In this document: positions 57,101 to 64,000 of the stretch, piece after piece
How the letters are laid out: every line of letters starts with the position of its first letter
Numbering within the stretch: the first letter of the stretch is position 1
Assembly: GCF_904846525.1 (NCBI RefSeq)
Contig: NZ_CAJHAZ010000007.1
Coordinates: 124,001-188,000 of the forward strand
Length of the DNA: 64,000 bases
DNA from: Psychrobacter sp. 1044
GTDB lineage: Bacteria > Pseudomonadota > Gammaproteobacteria > Pseudomonadales > Moraxellaceae
Direction of reading: 5' to 3'
Notes under the pieces: generated by a model
Told to the model about the DNA's origin: nothing
Seen by the model: only the letters and a program-made list of their open reading frames with translations
Databases searched by the model: none
Made by a program: the position numbers and the translations under genes

Positions 57101-58187
57101 TGAAATAAAACAACTGGTTCGTCCGTTGTTGAGTGAGCCACTGACTCGTTCATTTAACATGCTGCTGACGCCCACTAAAGCAGAGATTAATAAAGTTTGG
57201 AAAGCGCAGGTCTATAAGCCTTTTCTCGATAATTTAGGCAGTAAGTACCCCTTTACGGCCAATGCAAACTTAGAAGCGACGCCTGCAGAGATCGGTCAAT
57301 TCTTCGGCGAAGATGGCTATGTGGCGCGATTCGTCAACGAAACGTTATCGCCCTTTATCATTCGCCGCGGCGATCAAATCTCCAGTAAAATCTGGAATGG
57401 TGCAGGTTTGGGTCTCAATCCGCAGTTTGTCGCTGATTTTGGCCGTTACTTTACCAATTATACGGGTAGTAATAGTTCAGGTGCTGCTGGTGCGAATAAT
57501 ACTGGTGGCGCTCCCAATCAAACCACGTTCCAAATCATGCCTCTACCCGTCAGCGGTTTGACTGAATATACCATTGTGGTCGATGGTCAGCAGTTGCGTT
57601 ATCGCATGGGTACTCAAGCGTGGACAACGTTTGTATGGCCGAACCCAAGTAGCCAACCTGGGGCCAGTATTCGAGCCAAAGACTATGATGGCAGAGACTT
57701 TACTGTCTTTGAAGAAGCAGGTAGCTTTGGGGTAGAAAAGCTGATTAACAGTGCACGCCGTACTGAACTTGGCAATGATGTCTTTGAGATGGCATGGTCT
57801 GGTGACGGTATCACTATCTCTGTACGCTTTAGAATCATCAGCGGCAGTGGTAGTAGTACCACTACCGGTCAAGGTCGCTCTACCAATCCCTTTACCGGCA
57901 TGAAACTACCAGAGGAGATTATTGCCCTTGGTGTCACACGTACAGCAAGGCCAATTTCTGATAATAATGCTGTTGATGGCGACACTCCTAATGCGGGTTC
58001 CGGCACCAATCAGCCAGTACCGACTGGCGAGCAAAATACAAGCAATGTCACGCCGCCCGCCCGCGTATCTACTGTAGCCCCTAATACCAATAGTGAAAAT
58101 AGTCCACCAGTGCAACTGCCTACTGATACCACGACGGCTACTGATGATCGTTCAGCCGTGACTGAACAGCAGGAGCAAACGCCATGA
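54141..58187 (+). CDS. tssM: T6SS membrane-complex ATPase-like protein TssM (IcmF)
   Basis: A 1348-residue IcmF/TssM. Two N-terminal helices (about 13-30 and 34-56), a cytoplasmic NTPase-like domain with Walker A GNPAAGKS (133-140) and Walker B ILLDTAGRY (Asp182), a third membrane helix near 447-467, then a large periplasmic part reaching TssJ. An intact Walker motif implies nucleotide binding. The last roughly 95 residues are a Thr/Asn/Pro/Ser-rich low-complexity tail beyond the conserved core, which is longer than in most TssM. ATG 54141. Its stop overlaps the tagF start (ATGA). Confidence 0.96.
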   Translation: MFSRFFHLIYNPRVLLALGLIVALVLLYDYVTIKTFVIIIGVLITCTVLGALGYYLWKKRKLASDELANLVEDNGNESQGDNSPHVAKDENAQEVQALRQQMQDAIKTIRKSKIGDQTGKAALYELPWYMVIGNPAAGKSSAVLHSGLKFPFMEQGNKLSVKGVGGTRNCDWFFSTEGILLDTAGRYSVYEEDRSEWLSFLSLLKKNRPKAPINGIIIAVSIAELTKNDPNYALDLAKNLRSRVQDLTEQLEVYAPVYVVFTKMDLISGFRDFFNDYEQEERSQVWGATIPYPEDPENINITDVFEEHFGVLVNGLKDLSTTKLSLRHQRTVSPSLMTFPMEFQSLRPMIRTLMHALFEDNPFQFKPILRGFYFTSALQDGQVSSQMTLQMVQNYDLHPPAMPLNAQQEAADKPYFLQDLFSKVILKDKHLVRQHKNRHKRSHRALATLAAVVTLCAAVGLWTWSYANNKQLTERVVADLQQVAALQKNSNGDLQSQLESLNILQSRIEQLEGYEDDKPLSLSFGLYQGDKLKQKLLAEYYNGISIIVLAPTKQNIETFLTEVNTNADQLEVRTEDSNTDDTSDAAVNDAYIQSDPTDVEDAYNALKAYLMLGNHDNLEASHLSDQMTRFWRNWLEANRADMLRDKMIRQAERILSFTLAHVDDPAFPLIQNDLGLIDKTRSNLSKVSKGQPARERVYSEIKMRASARFPSVTVAQITQNNANETLLGSYVISGTFTKEAWDAFVSDEIDKAATTRVVADDWVLATSSQDDLTLTGSPEQIRQYLVNRYKQEYISEWKRFLSQVYVRDSTGFDDHAVLLNQLSNATESPLKTLFETVDRQTQWDNKAANQAAGNGGESRRSFVNWFKQTILRQSPAELRQAEAAMNNGGSSSNAAPVAQASSGEIAQEFSSIHALVTPREENQDLSLLDSYLVSLGDIRTRFNNIARSDDIGPDALLFASQTLSPEGSELTKSLQILDEQILSQANSEIKQLVRPLLSEPLTRSFNMLLTPTKAEINKVWKAQVYKPFLDNLGSKYPFTANANLEATPAEIGQFFGEDGYVARFVNETLSPFIIRRGDQISSKIWNGAGLGLNPQFVADFGRYFTNYTGSNSSGAAGANNTGGAPNQTTFQIMPLPVSGLTEYTIVVDGQQLRYRMGTQAWTTFVWPNPSSQPGASIRAKDYDGRDFTVFEEAGSFGVEKLINSARRTELGNDVFEMAWSGDGITISVRFRIISGSGSSTTTGQGRSTNPFTGMKLPEEIIALGVTRTARPISDNNAVDGDTPNAGSGTNQPVPTGEQNTSNVTPPARVSTVAPNTNSENSPPVQLPTDTTTATDDRSAVTEQQEQTP

Positions 58188-59164
58188 CTCCAGACTCCTT
58201 GCCTTTAGTATATTTTGGAAAATTGCCTGCTCGCGGGGACTTTGTACGGGCGCGCGCTCATATCTCTGAGACCAATGCCATTGATGAATGGGTCAGCGAA
58301 GCGCTAGCCGTGTCGGAAAGTGTATTTAGCGGAATTCCGATAGACAATGTCAGTAATCATAACTTTGCCTTTTTAAATTTCAGTCATATCGATACTAGAG
58401 CTAATGAGATTATTACCGGTGTTTTGATCCCTAGTCACGATAGTAGCTATAGAAATTACCCATTGATAGGTTTTGGCGTGCTTCATCTCGATAAACCGAA
58501 AAACTGGATGAACTATCTGCCCGTCAAGTCATCAGCGCTTTGGAATGACACTTATGAAGTTTTAAGTATGGCTAAATCCAAAACTGACAATAGCGATCTG
58601 ATGGAGCATCTCAATCATAGCCAACTCAGCATCGATAATAATGCCAGTACTTACTACTATGATTTTATCAATACCACTACGTTGCATGATATAGCGATCT
58701 TAATGAACATCGATAAAGCGCAGCTGATACAGCAAATCATTGCCACTGGCCTGTTATTTTTACCCACCTTTACTAAGGGTTTCCATGGCTTGAATAAAGC
58801 CATCTGCTGGTCACTTACCTCTGATAGAGAGAACTCGATACACATGGCCACTTTTTGGCACGATCTCATCAATGGTTTTTATCAGCCACACCAGCTCTAC
58901 TTGAATACCTACTTATATCGTGTCGCTAATTGCTATCGCCTGCTCATGAGTTTTACTAAACCCGATGGACGTATACTCAAGCAAATATCAGAAAGTGAAA
59001 GAACTTATCCTGAAGATTGGGTAGTCATCGCTCATAGCGACTGGACTCAAGGCTATATCGATGAAGACATTGGATTGACACGGTTTAATAAAGTATTGTT
59101 ACAAGACAATTTATATCTGTATGATACCAGGCAATTGTTTAAAAAAACTTTTTTAGCACAATAA
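58184..59164 (+). CDS. tagF: T6SS-associated protein TagF
   Basis: A 326-residue TagF (DUF2094/SciT family). The N-terminal VYFGKLPARGDFVRARAH is the family signature; the domain covers about the first 140 residues, and the rest is less conserved. TagF is a post-translational repressor or modulator of T6SS assembly in Pseudomonas, where it is antagonised by PppA/PpkA signalling. No kinase or phosphatase partner is seen here. It overlaps tssM by 4 bp, so they are translationally coupled. Confidence 0.9.
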   Translation: MTPDSLPLVYFGKLPARGDFVRARAHISETNAIDEWVSEALAVSESVFSGIPIDNVSNHNFAFLNFSHIDTRANEIITGVLIPSHDSSYRNYPLIGFGVLHLDKPKNWMNYLPVKSSALWNDTYEVLSMAKSKTDNSDLMEHLNHSQLSIDNNASTYYYDFINTTTLHDIAILMNIDKAQLIQQIIATGLLFLPTFTKGFHGLNKAICWSLTSDRENSIHMATFWHDLINGFYQPHQLYLNTYLYRVANCYRLLMSFTKPDGRILKQISESERTYPEDWVVIAHSDWTQGYIDEDIGLTRFNKVLLQDNLYLYDTRQLFKKTFLAQ

Positions 59165-59274
59165 ATAATAGCTCACGATAACTGCTGATTCGTAACAGCT
59201 GATAGTAGCCGCCATGCATCATACCCCTGCAATTAGTCACTGCTCAACAATAGACAGATTAAAAAGGTACTTGA

Positions 59275-60111
59275 ATGAAAGTCCTCTCTAGAATAACAAA
59301 ATCCAAGCGAACAAATCACACGAAAAACCTGCTATTAGCCGCTGCTATCACACTACCTATGAGCGCCGTTGTATTTGCGGAACATAACGACACTCATGTG
59401 ACAAATAATTCACAAAATGTGCCAGTGGTCATCAAAGGTGTGGTCGCTACCAGTTCAGACAAACAGCAACTGCTCGACAAACTAAAAGCACAGTATCCTG
59501 ATAAACCTGTCAGAGATGAAATCGAAGTACGTTCGAACATCAGTATACCAACCAACTGGCAACAGATAGCCACGACTATCATTGATAGCGATATCTCTAA
59601 CATTCGTCAGGGGCGTATCGACATTCATGGGACGACCATTAGCTTACATGGCAAGGTAAGCAGCCTTGAGCAAAAGCAAGCCATTCAAAACCGTATTCAC
59701 TCGCGCCTAACTGATCTCTATCAATTAGAAAACCAGCTGGTCGTGGTAGAAGGTGAACAACGCCTCATAGACGAGACTTTAGGCAACCGTATCGTCGAGT
59801 TCGAGTCTGGTAGCACCAATCTAACGCCGATGGGTCTTGGTATCTTAGACGATATGGCAGGGGTGTTACAGCGGGTCGGTGATAAGCCTGTTCTTATCAC
59901 CGGTCATACCGATAATGTCGGCAATTCTACTGCCAATCTTGCCCTATCAAATAAGCGTGCAGAAGCCGTCAAACAATACTTGATCGGTCGAAATATAAAT
60001 GCGACTCGTCTCAGTACTACTGGTAAAGGAGACTCAGACCCTATCGCTAGTAACGACAACGAAGAAGGTCGCACTCGCAATCGCCGTATCGAATTTACCC
60101 TTAATGAATAA
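59275..60111 (+). CDS. OmpA-family peptidoglycan-binding protein of T6SS (TagN-like)
   Basis: A 278-residue exported protein: signal peptide ending VFA near residue 35, a BON-like repeat in the middle (DIHGTTISLHGKVSSLEQKQ), and a C-terminal OmpA domain (about 165-278) with LITGHTDNVGNSTANLALSN and RTRNRRIEF, including the Asp/Arg pair that binds diaminopimelate. It probably anchors the T6SS membrane complex to peptidoglycan, a task here not covered by TssL. Corresponds in position to tagN of Acinetobacter. AAAGG precedes ATG 59275. Confidence 0.85.
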   Translation: MKVLSRITKSKRTNHTKNLLLAAAITLPMSAVVFAEHNDTHVTNNSQNVPVVIKGVVATSSDKQQLLDKLKAQYPDKPVRDEIEVRSNISIPTNWQQIATTIIDSDISNIRQGRIDIHGTTISLHGKVSSLEQKQAIQNRIHSRLTDLYQLENQLVVVEGEQRLIDETLGNRIVEFESGSTNLTPMGLGILDDMAGVLQRVGDKPVLITGHTDNVGNSTANLALSNKRAEAVKQYLIGRNINATRLSTTGKGDSDPIASNDNEEGRTRNRRIEFTLNE

Positions 60112-60283
60112 CATCGCTATGTAGAACGTATGACGATAATGGTCACTAAGCAATGACGGTTAAGTGCTGATAGCTGGTTTGATAATGCTGAAAAACATAC
60201 TGTCATTGCTACTAGAGATATCGATGCTACAAAAAACACCAATGCTAAAAGAGAGCCACTGCTAAAAAAATAGGGACATAACT

Positions 60284-62974
60284 ATGCTACGCTTGACCAA
60301 TACCGTGCTGCCTATGCACCCTGATCGGCTCTATGCCAGTGAAGGCAGCACTCAAGCGCCCTATCCGAGCGCTCGCCAAGACATCAATGCTCATGGTGCG
60401 TGGCAAGATAAGCTCATGCATAGCGCTGATGAAGCCGATATCATTGCTCAACTAAACCCCAATGGTAATCGCCAACACCAGCAGCACGGTATCGACACTT
60501 ATGTGCTACACGTTTATATCCATGAGCGGCATCACCCTCCTTTTACGCCATTAACCAATCTCATCGGTAGCCCTCTGACCTTGAGCTTTGATATTCCAAG
60601 TGGCCTAAGCTTTCGTCATCTTTATATAACGGCTGTGCATCAGCTAGATCATGATGGCAGCTACGGCTATTATCGCCTGCTCGCCCAGCCCATCACTTAT
60701 CGTCTGCATCAGCATATACGCGGTCACATTGATACTCATTTGACTGTACAAGCGATGGTAGCAGAGCGCACGGCTACGCTGGATATAGAAATCATCGATG
60801 ACAGCAACAATGGTGAAGATGCTAACTGGTCACCAGCACGCATGACCCAGTGGCAAATAAGCGACTGGACACATATTTGCGAGCGGCTTGCGCGTCAAGG
60901 ACTCACAGCCTATCTGCGCCATGAGCAAACGAATGAGCACAGTCCACCAAAGCTCATTATTACCACCGCAGATCCAAGTGATAGCGATGGAATCAGCCTA
61001 AATATTGGCGGGCTGCGTTACCAGCAAGTGTTACATGACCGTGTCCATGCACCTGTATTGGCATTGAGTGAGCAGGTCATCACCCAACCAAATTCAGTAA
61101 CGATGCAGCGTTTTAATAGCAGCAGTGTTGCACACCCAACGCAGTCCGCTGACGTTGCGATGAGCAGTAACTCTGATGAAGTAAGCCATTCGAATAACCA
61201 CACTCTCACATTAGACACACCAGCTGCTTTTGCGCCAGTAACAGATACTGAAACCATAGACGAAGCAACCATCGTGGCAAACAGTCATCAAAATCGATAT
61301 AGCATCTATCATGCCATAGCCCATGCTACGGATTTGAGTGTTGCTGATACTTTTATGCTTGTCGATCACAGTGCGCTCAATCAGCACTACCGTGCTACTC
61401 ATATCATTCATTTGGCACGCAATAGTCTGGCGCATGTCACAGGGCTGACCCAAAGCACACGCCACCAACAGCGTCATGCGTCGACATTAGCATCTGGCAT
61501 TCATTTAACTCAGCTGTGCCTCATTACCGCTGATACCCCATGGGTCGGTCACCTATATAGCAGACATGCCCTACCGCCGATGACAGGTATCACCGAAGCG
61601 CAAAGCGATATCGATAGCCGTAACCATATGACGCCCACGCGCAGCTATTTACTGGATAGTCCAGCTCAGCCTATCAACCGATTGGAGGCGCAATCTGGCG
61701 CGAACTACGGCACCCACTTCACCCATAGAACGGACGACCAAACCCTGATGCAGTCTATCGGCGATAGCGAGCATCTAATTAACACTGGCAGTTTATTGTC
61801 ATCGAGTCGCCCTAGCCTATTTGCCACGGACAACGAACAAGCGATTGAAAGCGGTTATCGCAACACGGGCAACGGCCTGTCTGAATGGGTGACTGACCAC
61901 CGTACAGAAAAAGCTTACTCTCAGATAAAAATAGACAGTGCTGGGATATCTGCCAGTCTAAAGATGGGGGTCATCAATCCATCAGACACCGCCAAACGCG
62001 AAGGCATCAATGCGACTACTAACGCTCAAATCAATATAAAATCAGGCGAAGCCCTCGTCCTTTCCACTCAACCGCAAACTCATACGCAATCTGGACAGCA
62101 TAACTACCAGCAGCACACCCCGACTCTGACTCAAGCTGGTCTTGGAGGTCAGCACTTAACTGAGCGGTTAACGCAACTGGCGACAGGGCTTGGACGTCAT
62201 GTCAATGACCACAAAGCGATTAAGACGCAGCTTGAGACTATCGCAGAGGAACAGCAAACCAAAACCCATCAAACAATGCCATTCGCGCTGATCGATAGCG
62301 CAGCAGACAGTGCTTATGCCAGTGACGATACGCTGATTCACAGAAGCATGGGTGAGATGGTCTCCACCACGCAGCAAGATATGATGATCAGTAGTGGAGA
62401 GAGTCATAGCCAGATCGGTAGCGAGTCTCTAAATATCATAGCCGATGGTCAATTTAGCATGACCAATGCCAAAGAGAATATCACCCTCTCCGCCCATACG
62501 GGTAAGCTTGAAGCCACGGCTAAGCAGGATATAAACATCGCTTCCTCGACCAAAGAGGTTGAGATAGTAGCGACGAATAAAATTACGCTGATGGCTGGTG
62601 GTGCGAGTATCACTTTAGATGGCGCAAATATTACGATAGCGGCAAAGCAGTTTACGGAGAAGGCTGGTAAGCATAATAAGTTTGGGGGTGGTGTAGATGG
62701 GTTGGGGTTGGCGGGGTTGCCTGATGAGAAAATATTAAGCACTCTTTATAGTATCGCATACAAGTTTACAGATGATGATGGAAACCCATTAGCATTTGTT
62801 GAATACGAAGCTACTAATCTTACTACTGGTGAGCAAATATCGGGAAAGACTGATGAACATGGAATAACTGAACGTTTTTCTTCAAATAACCCTGAAGAAA
62901 TTGAAGTTTATTTAAAGCTTGATGAAGACGATAACGTAGTTGAGTTGCATGAAATAACTGACGATAGCATTTAG
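60284..62974 (+). CDS. vgrG: divergent T6SS spike protein VgrG with C-terminal extension
   Basis: An 896-residue protein. The N-terminal half has a gp27-like fold pattern: YVLHVYIHERHHPPF, FRHLYITAVHQLDHDGSYGYY and WTHICERLARQGLTAYLRHE, matching the Phage_GPD region. The gp5 OB-fold is degenerate (INRLEAQSGANYGTHFTHR). Then repeats of a beta-helix stalk (about 690-790: ITLSAHTGKLEATAKQDI, VEIVATNKITLMAGGASI) typical of DUF2345. After about residue 814 an extra domain begins, SIAYKFTDDDGNPLAFVEYE, resembling a transthyretin-like beta domain. This part is noticeably more AT-rich than the rest, and the next gene starts 9 bp later. Confidence 0.88.
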   Translation: MLRLTNTVLPMHPDRLYASEGSTQAPYPSARQDINAHGAWQDKLMHSADEADIIAQLNPNGNRQHQQHGIDTYVLHVYIHERHHPPFTPLTNLIGSPLTLSFDIPSGLSFRHLYITAVHQLDHDGSYGYYRLLAQPITYRLHQHIRGHIDTHLTVQAMVAERTATLDIEIIDDSNNGEDANWSPARMTQWQISDWTHICERLARQGLTAYLRHEQTNEHSPPKLIITTADPSDSDGISLNIGGLRYQQVLHDRVHAPVLALSEQVITQPNSVTMQRFNSSSVAHPTQSADVAMSSNSDEVSHSNNHTLTLDTPAAFAPVTDTETIDEATIVANSHQNRYSIYHAIAHATDLSVADTFMLVDHSALNQHYRATHIIHLARNSLAHVTGLTQSTRHQQRHASTLASGIHLTQLCLITADTPWVGHLYSRHALPPMTGITEAQSDIDSRNHMTPTRSYLLDSPAQPINRLEAQSGANYGTHFTHRTDDQTLMQSIGDSEHLINTGSLLSSSRPSLFATDNEQAIESGYRNTGNGLSEWVTDHRTEKAYSQIKIDSAGISASLKMGVINPSDTAKREGINATTNAQINIKSGEALVLSTQPQTHTQSGQHNYQQHTPTLTQAGLGGQHLTERLTQLATGLGRHVNDHKAIKTQLETIAEEQQTKTHQTMPFALIDSAADSAYASDDTLIHRSMGEMVSTTQQDMMISSGESHSQIGSESLNIIADGQFSMTNAKENITLSAHTGKLEATAKQDINIASSTKEVEIVATNKITLMAGGASITLDGANITIAAKQFTEKAGKHNKFGGGVDGLGLAGLPDEKILSTLYSIAYKFTDDDGNPLAFVEYEATNLTTGEQISGKTDEHGITERFSSNNPEEIEVYLKLDEDDNVVELHEITDDSI

Positions 62975-62983
62975 GACAAAAGA

Positions 62984-64000
62984 ATGGGTAAAACAACTAC
63001 AAAAGCCTCTTCAAGATTAGGAACGCTTAATCTCTACAATCAAAGCATTAGCGTACCGACGCTAGTAAATTTTGAATTAACAACCGATCTTACAATAGGT
63101 GCAAATAATAAAGGAACGGGCGTAATTGACAAAAAGGGCTTAGTATTTAATAAAACTTATAAGTTCTTAGCTAAGTTAGCAGGCTCGAAGAAGGGTATCG
63201 AAAGTACGAAGATAGTTTGGGTTATTAAATATATGAGCCCTAGTACCTCTAGGAATAAGTTTATAACGTTAAAGGCAATAACTGTAGGACCTGAGTTTAC
63301 GCTAGAGTTGAAAGACAAGTATAAAGATATGGCAGGTTGTGAAATCGAAATAAGTTGCCATATGCAAGCACGACCGAAAAAATCTGTTAGTAATAAATAC
63401 TTTGTACATAACCGCTTTAGATATTTTGATGGCAAAAAAGTCTTGACTCAAGCACAGCAAAGAATGTCTAAACCTTGGTTAATTGATCAGGCACAATCCT
63501 CACTCTGCGGCATGGCCTGCCTATACTATATTTTAATACAACGTAGTAGTAGCTTATACAAAAAAATAGCGGTAGAGCTGCATAGAACAGGTATTTACGA
63601 ACTAAGTAATGGCTATAGTATTAGGCCTAAAAGCTCAATGTATGACATAAAGCCTGACGATTCTGACTACAAAAACATGAAAATGGATGAAGTTGATTGG
63701 ATAGTGCTAGCCTCTACACGTAGTAGTGAAAGCAATCTAAGATACGATGGTATCGAAACTGGGTCATTTGACCAATTAGGCGCTGTAAACTGGATGGGAA
63801 TGCTTACTCGCATGTGTAAAGAGGTGGCAAGCTATAGCAGTACAAAAAGTCATGATTTGGGTTTATTAGATGTTGGAAAGACAATAATTAATAAGAGAAA
63901 TTTTAGTATAGATAAATTATTTGAAATGGATAAGAAATATAAATCTGGTAAAAAAATAATAATGATGATACAGCCAAAAATGATTAGTAACAATAAAGGC
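62984..64000 (+). CDS. putative T6SS effector with papain-like cysteine protease centre (3' truncated by window)
   Basis: An open frame of 339 codons runs off the window edge. AGGA overlaps the vgrG stop and lies 7 nt before ATG 62984. Residues about 1-155 form a beta-rich, Lys-rich N-terminal domain (LYNQSISVPTLVNFELTTD and later VHNRFRYFDG), perhaps the part that binds the VgrG tip. Then WLIDQAQSSLCGMACLYYIL holds Gln169 and Cys175, the same Gln-x5-Cys spacing as the oxyanion Gln and nucleophile of papain. The expected catalytic His would lie past the window end. It is AT-rich like the vgrG tail. Target (peptide or peptidoglycan) unknown. Confidence 0.7.
   Translation, partial: MGKTTTKASSRLGTLNLYNQSISVPTLVNFELTTDLTIGANNKGTGVIDKKGLVFNKTYKFLAKLAGSKKGIESTKIVWVIKYMSPSTSRNKFITLKAITVGPEFTLELKDKYKDMAGCEIEISCHMQARPKKSVSNKYFVHNRFRYFDGKKVLTQAQQRMSKPWLIDQAQSSLCGMACLYYILIQRSSSLYKKIAVELHRTGIYELSNGYSIRPKSSMYDIKPDDSDYKNMKMDEVDWIVLASTRSSESNLRYDGIETGSFDQLGAVNWMGMLTRMCKEVASYSSTKSHDLGLLDVGKTIINKRNFSIDKLFEMDKKYKSGKKIIMMIQPKMISNNKG

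Noticed and set aside
1..64000. CRISPR array or cas genes
   Set aside because: No regularly spaced direct repeats of 23-40 bp seen and no Cas motifs in any frame.
1..64000. Complete insertion sequence able to move the miniature elements
   Set aside because: No transposase reading frame found in the window.

Overview
The window looks like a chromosomal segment of a Moraxellaceae gammaproteobacterium, most likely Psychrobacter. The grounds are moderate GC with AT-rich spacers, an AcnB/LipA/DapD/QueE/RecJ/UvrB core of gammaproteobacterial type, a type VI secretion (T6SS) locus carrying a TagX-type M15 peptidase as in Acinetobacter, and a 176-bp CTAG-flanked miniature inverted-repeat element present three times. 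The genus is an inference from gene content, not from an rRNA or marker search.

Layout. 1-13 kb: end of a CitE/HpcH-like gene, an alpha/beta hydrolase, a crotonase, a PACE-type efflux protein, an AT-rich orphan membrane protein, acnB, a carboxymuconolactone-decarboxylase-like gene, lipA, and a TAXI-type TRAP transporter operon (receptor, DUF1850 protein, fused permease). 13.6-18 kb: an MTA-phosphorylase-like gene converging on an arsenosugar-type operon (arsS, DUF547 protein, two glycosyltransferases). 18-31 kb: an amidohydrolase lipoprotein, a monoacylglycerol-lipase-like hydrolase, dapD, queE, an EmrE-type exporter, two tandem TRIC-channel paralogues separated by a miniature element, recJ and several small orphans. 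31-47 kb: two tandem HisC-like aminotransferases again separated by the same element, uvrB, dps, a DUF2059/CDF pair, a thioesterase, a lipid-modification operon (SDR, FAD oxidoreductase, DUF1365, Cfa-like methyltransferase, then DUF2177), and an aspartate-type aminotransferase.

47.5-64 kb: tRNA-Asn, then part of a T6SS locus. Leftward genes are tssK, tssL, a TssJ-like lipoprotein and tagX. Rightward genes are an uncharacterised membrane protein, tssM, tagF, an OmpA/BON protein, a divergent vgrG, and a final gene cut by the window edge. That last gene has a papain-like Gln-x5-Cys centre (Q169/C175) and sits 9 bp after a vgrG whose 3' end changes base composition and encodes an extra C-terminal domain. 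It is the best candidate for a new system here: a T6SS cargo cysteine protease or amidase with its own VgrG carrier. Sheath, Hcp, baseplate, TssA and ClpV genes are not in the window.

How the parts fit together: most of the region is housekeeping metabolism in short operons separated by clear intrinsic terminators. The accessory elements are the miniature elements, the AT-rich orphan at 3.7-4.5 kb, the arsenosugar operon, the lipid-modification operon and the T6SS block next to tRNA-Asn.
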